This document shows positions 51,251-57,422 of a stretch of 64,000 nt of DNA, one piece after another. The first letter of the stretch is position 1. Each line of letters opens with the position of its first letter. Both the position numbers and the translations under genes were made by a program. The notes beneath the pieces are model-generated. The model was not told where the DNA came from. It made no database searches and saw only the letters and a program-made list of their open reading frames with translations. Origin of the DNA: Clostridia bacterium (GTDB lineage Bacteria > Bacillota > Clostridia > Oscillospirales > Acutalibacteraceae); NCBI GenBank assembly GCA_017397845.1, contig JAFQHU010000001.1, forward strand, positions 1 to 64,000. Direction: 5' to 3'.

Positions 51251-52696
51251 GAATCTGAAATCTCTTCTGTTTGAATTTTTGATATCCTCGATGTTTTGTT
51301 TGGCTATTGCTTTTACCTTGTCCTTGGTAACCCTTTCGATTTCTTTGTCAATCATCTTAAAGCCGATTTCCTTTGTACGGTCGCTTGCGTAATCGACGAG
51401 ATATTCCGTGAGGGTCATAAGAGCGTTGGGATGGCAGCAGTTGATAATCTGACCGTTTTTGCACAGCGACATAAAGCGGTCGCCGGTTCTGCCTTCACGG
51501 TAACAGGCGGTGCAGAAGGAGGGGATGTGGCCGTTTTCCATCAGCCATGCAACCACCTCGTCGAGAGTTCTTTGGTCGGAAACGTCGAACTGCTCTGTAT
51601 CGTGGGGTCTTTCCTCCTGAGTATATCCGCCGACGGAGGTTCTGGAGCCGCCGCTTACCTGAGAGATACCGAGACGGAGGAGCTTTGTACGGGTTTCTTC
51701 CGTTTCGCGGGTAGAGATAATCATGCCTGTATAGGGCACGGCGAGACGGATGCAGGCGGTGATTTTGGCAAAAATATCGTCGGAGATTGAATTGTCAAAG
51801 GCTGTGGGGTCGATGTCGTCAGCCTTTTTGATGCGTGGGACACTTATGGTGTGGGGGCCGACACCGTGAACTGCTTCGAGATGCTCGGCGTGCATGATAA
51901 GACCTGCAAACTCATATTTGTACATTTCCAAACCGAAAAGAACACCGAGACCTACGTCGTCAATTCCGCCCTCCATGGCTCTGTCCATAGCCTCCGTATG
52001 ATAATCATAGTCGTGCTTGGGTCCTGTGGGATGAAGCTTCAGATAGCTTTCTTTGTGGTAAGTTTCCTGGAATAGGATGTATGTGCCGATACCTGCATCC
52101 TTGAGCTTGCGGTAATTTTCCACGGTGGTGGCGGCGATATTGACATTTACACGGCGGATGTCACCGTTTTTATGGTGAACGCTGTAAATGGTTTTGATAC
52201 ATTCGAGGATATATTCGATGGGATTGTTTTTCGGGTCTTCACCTGCTTCGATGGCGAGTCTTTTGTGACCCATATCCTGCAAAGCGATAACCTCAGCCCT
52301 TACCTCCTCCTGAGTGAGCTTTTTACGGGCGATGTTTTTATTTTTGATGTGATAGGGGCAGTAAACACAGCCGTTCACGCAGTAATTTGAAAGATAAAGG
52401 GGAGCGAAGATGACTATTCTGTTTCCGTAAAAGGCGAGCTTGATTTCCTCAGCCACTTCGTAAATTTTTTCGATCAATTCCTCGTCCTCACAAGCTAAAA
52501 GCACGCTCGCTTCACGGTGTGAGAGACCTGAGCATACGGTGCCTGTCTCCGTTTTTCGGGGACGTGCCTTTTCGATAATGCTTAAAATAAGCTCACGGTT
52601 GTTTTTGTTTGCCTCCGCATATTCGAGAGTGGCACGGATTTCTCCGTCGTTGATGAATTCTTCTGCTTTGAGTGATTTGGGGTTGTAGATTGCCAT
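51248..52696 (-). CDS. hydG: [FeFe]-hydrogenase H-cluster radical SAM maturase HydG
   Basis: A 482-residue radical SAM tyrosine lyase that produces the CO and cyanide ligands of the H-cluster. The SAM cluster motif CVNGCVYC is near residues 99-106. The C-terminal second cluster motif is CTACYREGRTGDRFMSLC near 395-412. The (beta/alpha)8 core between them matches HydG/ThiH. It lies 22 nt after hydE. The ATG start has GAAAGGAAG upstream. Confidence 0.98.
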   Translation of the reverse strand: MAIYNPKSLKAEEFINDGEIRATLEYAEANKNNRELILSIIEKARPRKTETGTVCSGLSHREASVLLACEDEELIEKIYEVAEEIKLAFYGNRIVIFAPLYLSNYCVNGCVYCPYHIKNKNIARKKLTQEEVRAEVIALQDMGHKRLAIEAGEDPKNNPIEYILECIKTIYSVHHKNGDIRRVNVNIAATTVENYRKLKDAGIGTYILFQETYHKESYLKLHPTGPKHDYDYHTEAMDRAMEGGIDDVGLGVLFGLEMYKYEFAGLIMHAEHLEAVHGVGPHTISVPRIKKADDIDPTAFDNSISDDIFAKITACIRLAVPYTGMIISTRETEETRTKLLRLGISQVSGGSRTSVGGYTQEERPHDTEQFDVSDQRTLDEVVAWLMENGHIPSFCTACYREGRTGDRFMSLCKNGQIINCCHPNALMTLTEYLVDYASDRTKEIGFKMIDKEIERVTKDKVKAIAKQNIEDIKNSNRRDFRF

Positions 52697-52718
52697 ATTA
52701 TTACTTCCTTTCAGTAGA

Positions 52719-53771
52719 TTATTTTTTTATAATGTCACCCTTTTCGGTTACTATTTTATAGCCGACAGAGTCGATTTTCCTTTTCAGCTCGTCTAATTTC
52801 TGTGCCGATTCCGCACCTGTAGACAGCTTATTGTTATAAAGCATATACTTATCTCTGACATCGGTGGGGGAAAGATTCGGCATAATGACGTTTGCGCCGT
52901 GAAGTATGCCCTTTTCTCTGCCGCCCTCCTGTAAGGTTCCGAGTGCGGTGGTGGAGGGGAGGAGCACAGGCGGATGAATTATTCGTATGACCGAAAGCAG
53001 AAAGCAGGTAAGCTCTGCACTGCCGGCGGGGCAGCCCCTGAAGGGGGTATCCTTATGGGGAATAAAGGGGCCTATGCCCACCATATCCGGCTTGAAGCTT
53101 TCGATGAATTTCAGATCCTTGGCTAAACATTCAGCTGTCTGAAAGGGTGAGCCTACCATAAAGCCGCAACCTGTCTGAAAACCGATTTCTTTGAGATTGC
53201 GAAGACATTCCATCCTGTTTGCCAAAGTGAGGCTTTCGGGGTGAAGGCGTGAATAATGCCCGCTGTCCGCCGTTTCGTGGCGCAAAAGATAGCGGTCCGC
53301 TCCCGCTTCATAAAGCCTTTCATAGGATTCACGGCTTCTCTCACCGAGAGACAGAGTGACGGCACAGTCGGGATAAAGAGCCTTTATTTCTTTTATTACA
53401 CCGCAAAGAAAATCATCGGTGAAAAATCCGTCCTCGCCGCCCTGCATTACGAAGGTGCGAAAGCCCAAAGCGTAGCCGTCCTTGCAGCAGGAAAGGATTT
53501 CCTCTCTGCCGAGGCGGTATCTGTCACAGCTGCGGTTGCTTTTTCTGATGCCGCAGTAATAGCAGTCGTTTTTACAAATATTGCTGACCTCGATAAGTCC
53601 TCTGATAAAAACCGAATCGCCGTATATTTCTTTTCTGAGCCTGACGGCCTCTTCTTTGAGAATGAGGGCGCTTTCTTCGGTGCGTTTTTCTATGAGCTCT
53701 TTATATTCACTCTCATCGAGAGAATGGGTGTCTATGAGCTTTCTGACAATATATTCTGTACGCTTATCCAT
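52719..53771 (-). CDS. hydE: [FeFe]-hydrogenase H-cluster radical SAM maturase HydE
   Basis: A 350-residue radical SAM enzyme needed to build the dithiomethylamine-bridged 2Fe subcluster. The SAM motif CKNDCYYC is near residues 66-73, followed by GIRKSN; LRHETADSGHY and MVGSPFQT are typical HydE blocks. Its start overlaps the end of the upstream regulator gene by 8 nt, indicating coupling. Confidence 0.97.
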   Translation of the reverse strand: MDKRTEYIVRKLIDTHSLDESEYKELIEKRTEESALILKEEAVRLRKEIYGDSVFIRGLIEVSNICKNDCYYCGIRKSNRSCDRYRLGREEILSCCKDGYALGFRTFVMQGGEDGFFTDDFLCGVIKEIKALYPDCAVTLSLGERSRESYERLYEAGADRYLLRHETADSGHYSRLHPESLTLANRMECLRNLKEIGFQTGCGFMVGSPFQTAECLAKDLKFIESFKPDMVGIGPFIPHKDTPFRGCPAGSAELTCFLLSVIRIIHPPVLLPSTTALGTLQEGGREKGILHGANVIMPNLSPTDVRDKYMLYNNKLSTGAESAQKLDELKRKIDSVGYKIVTEKGDIIKK

Positions 53772-54021
53772 TTGAAATCACACCCGAATAAGCCGTTTTG
53801 ACGCTGATGCCGGGTAACCGTCCGATTTGTCCCGAAAGAGCGGAAATAATGTTCTGCGGTGCGTCGATGGCTATGCTGATAATATTTATATTCTTTTGTC
53901 TGTAGGGTATACCCATTCTGCCGATGATATATTCACCGTAAGAGTGGAGAAGCGAATTTAACTTTTCGACTGTTTCGCTTTTTTCGACTATGATGCTCAT
54001 AACTGCTACTCTTGTTTCCAT
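53764..54021 (-). CDS. TM1266-type iron-only hydrogenase system regulator
   Basis: An 85-residue ACT-like ferredoxin-fold protein (METRVAVMSIIVEKSETVEKLN, then YGEYIIGRMGIPY, then IISIAIDAP...LSGQIGRLPGISVK) of the group regularly encoded with hydrogenase maturases; the regulatory role is proposed from context in the family. The start is ATG 54021, with TTGGAGGTAA 2-3 nt upstream; the longer frame to 54081 runs through the terminator hairpin. It is the first gene of the TM1266-hydE-hydG-hydF operon. Confidence 0.93.
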   Translation of the reverse strand: METRVAVMSIIVEKSETVEKLNSLLHSYGEYIIGRMGIPYRQKNINIISIAIDAPQNIISALSGQIGRLPGISVKTAYSGVISNG

Positions 54022-54034
54022 AGTTACCTCCAAT

Positions 54035-54068
54035 AAAAAATGCCACACCCTTTTTAAAGAGTATGGCA
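54035..54068 (-). terminator. Attenuator-type terminator just before the hyd operon
   Basis: On the minus strand TGCCATACTCTT (54068-54057) pairs with AGGGTGTGGCA (54051-54041) and is followed by six T, ending about 13 nt before the ribosome binding site of the first gene. Its left arm overlaps TGTTGCC, which can instead pair with GGCAACA at 54298-54292. Confidence 0.88.
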
Positions 54069-54081
54069 ACAAATGCTTCAT

Positions 54082-54289
54082 ATTAATGCGGAATTCGGAA
54101 TACGGAATTCGGAATTGAAGGTCGCTTCGCTCCGATTATATCCGTGTAATGTCCGACGAAATATCACAATATATCGCCGACAAAATTTGATTTGCAAATT
54201 AAAATACATATTTATCCGGCGGGAGATGTTATATTATCTGAAATCTTTGTCCGCGATTTCGCATTCCGAATTCCGCATTCCGAATTAAT
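54082..54289. mobile_element. 208-bp MITE-like element inserted in hyd leader
   Basis: Flanked on both sides by ATTAAT (54082-54087, 54284-54289). Just inside are tandem CGGAATN heptads in inverted orientation (left about 54088-54116, right about 54256-54283). There is no coding capacity. The interior is AT-rich with short GTCGG/CCGAC motifs. The ATTAAT may be a target duplication or part of the ends. Confidence 0.75.
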
Positions 54290-54290
54290 A

Positions 54291-54335
54291 CTGTTGCCTT
54301 ATCCTCAGAGGGTAAAACCGTCTTTATGTCAGGTC
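54291..54335 (-). ncRNA. Leader RNA of hyd operon (possible attenuator or riboswitch)
   Basis: Predicted 5' part of the transcript, about 45 nt from the promoter to the inserted element. It contains GACGGTTTTACCCTC and AAGGCAACAG. GGCAACA can pair with TGTTGCC (54071-54065), and ACCCT can pair with the terminator arm AGGGT, so it has the parts of an antiterminator. I do not recognise a known riboswitch class. Confidence 0.5.
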
Positions 54336-54341
54336 ACGCTC

Positions 54342-54370
54342 ATTATATCATATTTCCGCAGTAAAATCAA
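54342..54370 (-). promoter_or_regulatory. Promoter of hyd maturation operon
   Basis: Minus-strand TTGATT (54370-54365) and TATAAT (54347-54342), 17 nt apart. Transcription would start near 54335, giving a leader of about 310 nt including the inserted element. Confidence 0.82.
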
Positions 54371-54449
54371 CATCCTTAATTTATCGCATATAAAAAAATA
54401 ATAAATAAATTAAAAAGGAAAAAGTCGGCTTTTTTAGTCAATATAATCA

Positions 54450-54478
54450 TTGACTTTATATCTCGCTGAAATTATAAT
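54450..54478 (+). promoter_or_regulatory. Promoter of antiporter gene
   Basis: TTGACT (54450-54455) and TATAAT (54473-54478), 17 nt apart. Confidence 0.88.
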
Positions 54479-54515
54479 ATCTCTTTGGATTTTATAAAAA
54501 AAAGAAGGAATAAAA

Positions 54516-55796
54516 ATGGAAACTTTATTATCAATCGCTATAGCTCTGAGTGCGGGACTTTTTATGTCCAGAGTGGTAAAGCCTCTCAAGCTTCCCGCCG
54601 TTACCGGTTATCTTGTGGCGGGTATACTTATCGGTCCCTATTGTCTGGGCAGACTCGGTATTGACGGCTTCGGATTTACCACCCATGAGCAGGTAAGTGC
54701 CATGAACGTTATCAATGACGTGGCTTTGGGCTTTATTGCCTTTGCCATCGGTGACGAATTCCGTTTGGAGCAGCTTAAAAAAACGGGTAAGGCAGCCACG
54801 ATAATCGGCATTTTACAGGCCGTGTTTACCACGGTGGTCGTTGATGCTGCTTTGGTTGGTCTTCATTTCGCTTTGGGCGAAGACAAATTCCCTCTTTCCT
54901 CTGCCATAATACTCGGTGCCATCGCCTCTGCCACTGCTCCTGCCGCCACTCTTATGGTCGTAAGACAGTACAAGGCAAAGGGCAAGCTCACAAATTTGCT
55001 TCTTCCCATCGTTGCTTTGGATGACGCAGTGGGACTTATCATTTTCGCCGTATCCTTCGGCTTTGCAAAAACTCTCGTCAGCGGTGAATTCAATATCTAT
55101 TCCGTTCTCGTTGACCCGGTGGCAGAGATAGTGTTCTCGCTCGTTATGGGTGCTGTTTTAGGCTATCTTCTCGCATGGGCAGAAAAGTATTTCTTCTCAC
55201 GCTCCAAAAGACAGGCGATAGTTGTTACTGCCATTTTCCTCGCTGTGGCACTTTCAAAGCTGAAATTTCATCTTGGTCCCGTGGAGGTAGGCTTCAGTCC
55301 TCTCCTTGTATGCATGATGCTCGGCACGGTTTTCTGCAATATTTGCGATTTTTCTGCCAATCTTATGGAAAAAACCGACCGTTGGACGGCACCTTTGTTT
55401 ATCCTTTTCTTCGTTCTCAGCGGTGCGGAGCTGGAATTTTCCGTATTCACCGATTTTGCCGTGGTAGGTATAGGCATCGTTTACATTATTACCCGTTCCT
55501 TCGGTAAATGGTTCGGTGCCAGACTCGGTGCAAATATCGCAAAATGCGAATCAAATATCAAAAAATATCTCGGTATCACTCTTCTTCCTCAGGCAGGTGT
55601 GGCATTGGGTATGTCCATTACTGCATTGGAAATCGGTGAGACAGGTGTGATAATCAGAAATATTGTACTGTTCGGTGTTCTCATTTATGAGCTTTTCGGT
55701 CCTCTTATGACCAAAATAGCCCTTACCAAAGCCGGCGACATTAAACCCAAAGAAGACAGACCCAAGGTTGCCGCCGAAAAGGGACGAGGAGAGTAA
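54516..55796 (+). CDS. Monovalent cation:proton antiporter (CPA2/Kef-type)
   Basis: A 426-residue membrane protein with about twelve hydrophobic helices. PAVTGYLVAGILIGP (about 28-42) is the family's second-helix signature. ASATAPAATLMVVRQ (about 138-152) and ALDDAVGLIIFA (about 168-179) match the ion-binding helices of NhaA/KefB-type antiporters, with the paired Asp in LDD. There is no C-terminal nucleotide-binding RCK domain; the tail is short and basic. The exchanged ion (Na+ or K+) is not determined. GAAGGAA is 6 nt upstream. Confidence 0.92.
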   Translation: METLLSIAIALSAGLFMSRVVKPLKLPAVTGYLVAGILIGPYCLGRLGIDGFGFTTHEQVSAMNVINDVALGFIAFAIGDEFRLEQLKKTGKAATIIGILQAVFTTVVVDAALVGLHFALGEDKFPLSSAIILGAIASATAPAATLMVVRQYKAKGKLTNLLLPIVALDDAVGLIIFAVSFGFAKTLVSGEFNIYSVLVDPVAEIVFSLVMGAVLGYLLAWAEKYFFSRSKRQAIVVTAIFLAVALSKLKFHLGPVEVGFSPLLVCMMLGTVFCNICDFSANLMEKTDRWTAPLFILFFVLSGAELEFSVFTDFAVVGIGIVYIITRSFGKWFGARLGANIAKCESNIKKYLGITLLPQAGVALGMSITALEIGETGVIIRNIVLFGVLIYELFGPLMTKIALTKAGDIKPKEDRPKVAAEKGRGE

Positions 55797-55800
55797 TTGA

Positions 55801-55830
55801 ATGCAAAATGCAAAATGCAAAACGCAAAAT
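55801..55830. repeat. Heptad array, (ATGCAAA)n type
   Basis: Four tandem ATGCAAA/ACGCAAA units followed by ATGGCGGG, directly after the antiporter stop codon. Confidence 0.85.
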
Positions 55831-55895
55831 GGCGGGTAAGGCTTCGTGAAACCGTAAGTGATACACCGCCGCTTTTACGCAATTGAATATTGTAG

Positions 55896-55920
55896 GGCGG
55901 GATGACTCATCCCGCCGCTT
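55896..55920. repeat. Palindrome GGCGGGATGA/TCATCCCGCC
   Basis: Ten-base arms around one base (55896-55916), followed by GCTTTT. It may terminate the antiporter transcript; its compact form also resembles the dispersed palindromes elsewhere. Confidence 0.7.
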
Positions 55921-55995
55921 TTATTGATACGCTGTTTTTATCGAATTCTTTTTCTTTAAATGTTGATTTTTTTGCAGAAATGTGGTAATTTATTC

Positions 55996-56101
55996 TTGTC
56001 ACGCAAATCCGAATATTGTATCCGACAAAGAGAAACACTTTGGTAAAAGTGTATCTCTTGCTTTGCTATTCTTTGTCGGATTAGTAGGATTTGTGTGACA
56101 A
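55996..56101 (+). ncRNA. Highly structured 106-nt element (RNA or MITE)
   Basis: Nested perfect or near-perfect stems. The outer 15-bp stem TTGTCACGCAAATCC (55996-56010) pairs with 56087-56101, with one G-T pair. The middle 11-bp stem TCCGACAAAGA (56021-56031) pairs with TCTTTGTCGGA (56070-56080). The inner stem ACACTTT/AAAGTGT (56035-56041, 56046-56052) has a GGTA loop. The internal loop is asymmetric (10 and 6 nt). It is followed 20 nt later by an intrinsic terminator and then a gene, as in a riboswitch. A weak TTGATT-17-TAATTT pair would start transcription at its edge. Confidence 0.65.
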
Positions 56102-56121
56102 CAAATGAGATGCATTTTTCG

Positions 56122-56150
56122 GTGTGTCTCCTTTGGGACACACTTTTTTT
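56122..56150 (+). terminator. Intrinsic terminator between structured element and 56170 gene
   Basis: GTGTGTC (56122-56128) pairs with GACACAC (56137-56143), with inner CC/GG, followed by seven T. Confidence 0.9.
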
Positions 56151-56169
56151 ATTTTCGGAGGAATACAGC

Positions 56170-56517
56170 ATGAACAGGAAAAGGCTTTTAAAGCTTATGC
56201 TGATTTTATCTGTTGTCATCAATATTATTTTTGCTTACTATACTTATGAAAATGGCAAACCTAAGCCTAAAATAACAAAATGGGGCTTCGGTCAGTATAA
56301 TATCGAAGTATATTTTGAAAGGGCAGAAGAGAATGCGGAGCTGACAACCATAAATTATTTTGACGGTATAATAAAAGTCGGCAAAGCAGAGCTTCATTAT
56401 AAGGACGGCCTCAGTCTCATTTCTCCTTACGGAACATATAATCTTATTGAACTTGGCGGGGATGCTTTTGTCATAAGCAGTGACGGGGAGTTTCTTTATC
56501 GGATGAACGAATCATAA
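56170..56517 (+). CDS. Small membrane-anchored protein, unknown
   Basis: A 115-residue protein with a basic N-terminus (MNRKRLLK) and one hydrophobic anchor or signal (about 8-25), followed by a beta-rich domain of about 85 residues (FGQYNIEVYFERAE, then DGIIKVGKAELHYKDGLSLISPYG). I recognise no family. The start is ATG 56170, with CGGAGG 8 nt upstream; frames starting earlier cross the terminator. Its expression would depend on readthrough of the terminator at 56122, which makes the structured element its probable regulator. Confidence 0.7.
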   Translation: MNRKRLLKLMLILSVVINIIFAYYTYENGKPKPKITKWGFGQYNIEVYFERAEENAELTTINYFDGIIKVGKAELHYKDGLSLISPYGTYNLIELGGDAFVISSDGEFLYRMNES

Positions 56518-56529
56518 AATGAATAAAAC

Positions 56530-56568
56530 AATCCCACAGATTTTTTACCTGTGGGATTAATTATTTTT
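56530..56568 (+). terminator. Terminator of 56170 gene
   Basis: AATCCCACAG (56530-56539) pairs with CTGTGGGATT (56549-56558), followed by T-rich sequence. A related hairpin occurs at 57302-57330. Confidence 0.9.
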
Positions 56569-56637
56569 TACAATGTGGTACAGTAGATTTTATCTCACTG
56601 AAATATTAGTAATTTTCTCACTTATAAAGTGCATACC

Positions 56638-56832
56638 TTACAAATCCAAAATAAATAGTTCTTCAACTGTGGTATTCAGATATTTTGCCAGCCTCATTGC
56701 CAGTTCAAGTGTAGGATTGTATCTGTCATTTTCTATGGCGATAATCGTTTGTCTTGAAACATTCACTGCTTGTGCGAGGTCTTCCTGTCTGTAACCCTTT
56801 TCTTTACGCAATTCTTTTATCATGTTTTTCAT
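56638..56832 (-). CDS. Xre-family regulator (YozG-like)
   Basis: A 64-residue helix-turn-helix protein (IKELRKEKGYRQEDLAQAVNVSRQTIIAIENDRYNPTLELAMRLAKYL...EELF), the compact type usually encoded beside a small membrane protein. Its ATG overlaps the stop of that upstream gene (TAATG at 56832), so the two are made together. The palindrome at the operon promoter is its likely operator. Confidence 0.94.
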   Translation of the reverse strand: MKNMIKELRKEKGYRQEDLAQAVNVSRQTIIAIENDRYNPTLELAMRLAKYLNTTVEELFILDL

Positions 56833-57197
56833 TATTCGATCACCATAAGTATAACGACTATATTTGCGATTATCATAGTTATTGCCAAGACAACAGCGGA
56901 TATCAGAATAGTTTTTGATAAATCAGAAGCTTTCGGCGAATCCTCATCACCTTTTACGGCGTTGTGCGACATAATGGCTTCGGAAAAAAACTGAATGCAG
57001 GACGCTCCCGTAAGAAGAAAACACGGCACAGGATTTAGCATAGTATGAAAGGCAAAAACCTTGTAGGCTTCATATAAAGTCCAGACAGCCAAAGCAATTA
57101 AAAGGAAAATCAAAGCATTTCTCTGTGCCTTGAAGGCAATATACTGCTCCATTTCATCGGTTTTACCAATGCCCCATCTTTTTAAAAATTTTTTCAT
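56832..57197 (-). CDS. Membrane protein co-encoded with Xre regulator
   Basis: A 121-residue protein with an amphipathic basic N-terminus, followed by about four hydrophobic segments (around 30-47, 57-75 and 95-118). It belongs to the class of small membrane proteins that form operons with YozG-like regulators in Firmicutes; the function is unknown. AGGAGGTG is 6 nt upstream of ATG 57197. It is translationally coupled to the regulator. Confidence 0.82.
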   Translation of the reverse strand: MKKFLKRWGIGKTDEMEQYIAFKAQRNALIFLLIALAVWTLYEAYKVFAFHTMLNPVPCFLLTGASCIQFFSEAIMSHNAVKGDEDSPKASDLSKTILISAVVLAITMIIANIVVILMVIE

Positions 57198-57219
57198 ATT
57201 AACACCTCCTGAAATAAAA

Positions 57220-57270
57220 GTAAAGAACTCTTTACATTTATATTATATGCTTGTATCTTTGAAATGTCAA
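57220..57270 (-). promoter_or_regulatory. Consensus promoter with palindromic operator
   Basis: Minus-strand TTGACA (57270-57265) and TATAAT (57247-57242), exactly 17 nt apart. The perfect palindrome GTAAAGA-AC-TCTTTAC (57220-57235, plus strand) covers about +1 to +16, an ideal repressor position. Confidence 0.92.
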
Positions 57271-57301
57271 GAATATTTTACATTTTTGCGTTGTAATTAA
57301 C

Positions 57302-57330
57302 AATCCCGCAGATTTTGAATCTGCGGGATT
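57302..57330. terminator. Hairpin, 13-bp perfect stem
   Basis: AATCCCGCAGATT (57302-57314) and AATCTGCGGGATT (57318-57330). Both ends are AT-rich, so it may terminate the M23 peptidase transcript. It is related in sequence to the hairpin at 56530. Confidence 0.65.
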
Positions 57331-57392
57331 AATTCATATCATTCTGTAAACAGGGCGGAATATCACTTGTTTGTTCCGAAGCTTATCCCGCC

Positions 57393-57422
57393 ACTTTGCA
57401 CTTTGCATTTTGCATTTTGCAT
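57393..57422. repeat. Heptad array, inverted orientation
   Basis: CCCGCCACTTTGCAC followed by TTTGCAT units, the reverse complement of the arrays at 31393 and 55801. It runs up to the stop codon of the M23 peptidase gene. Confidence 0.85.
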
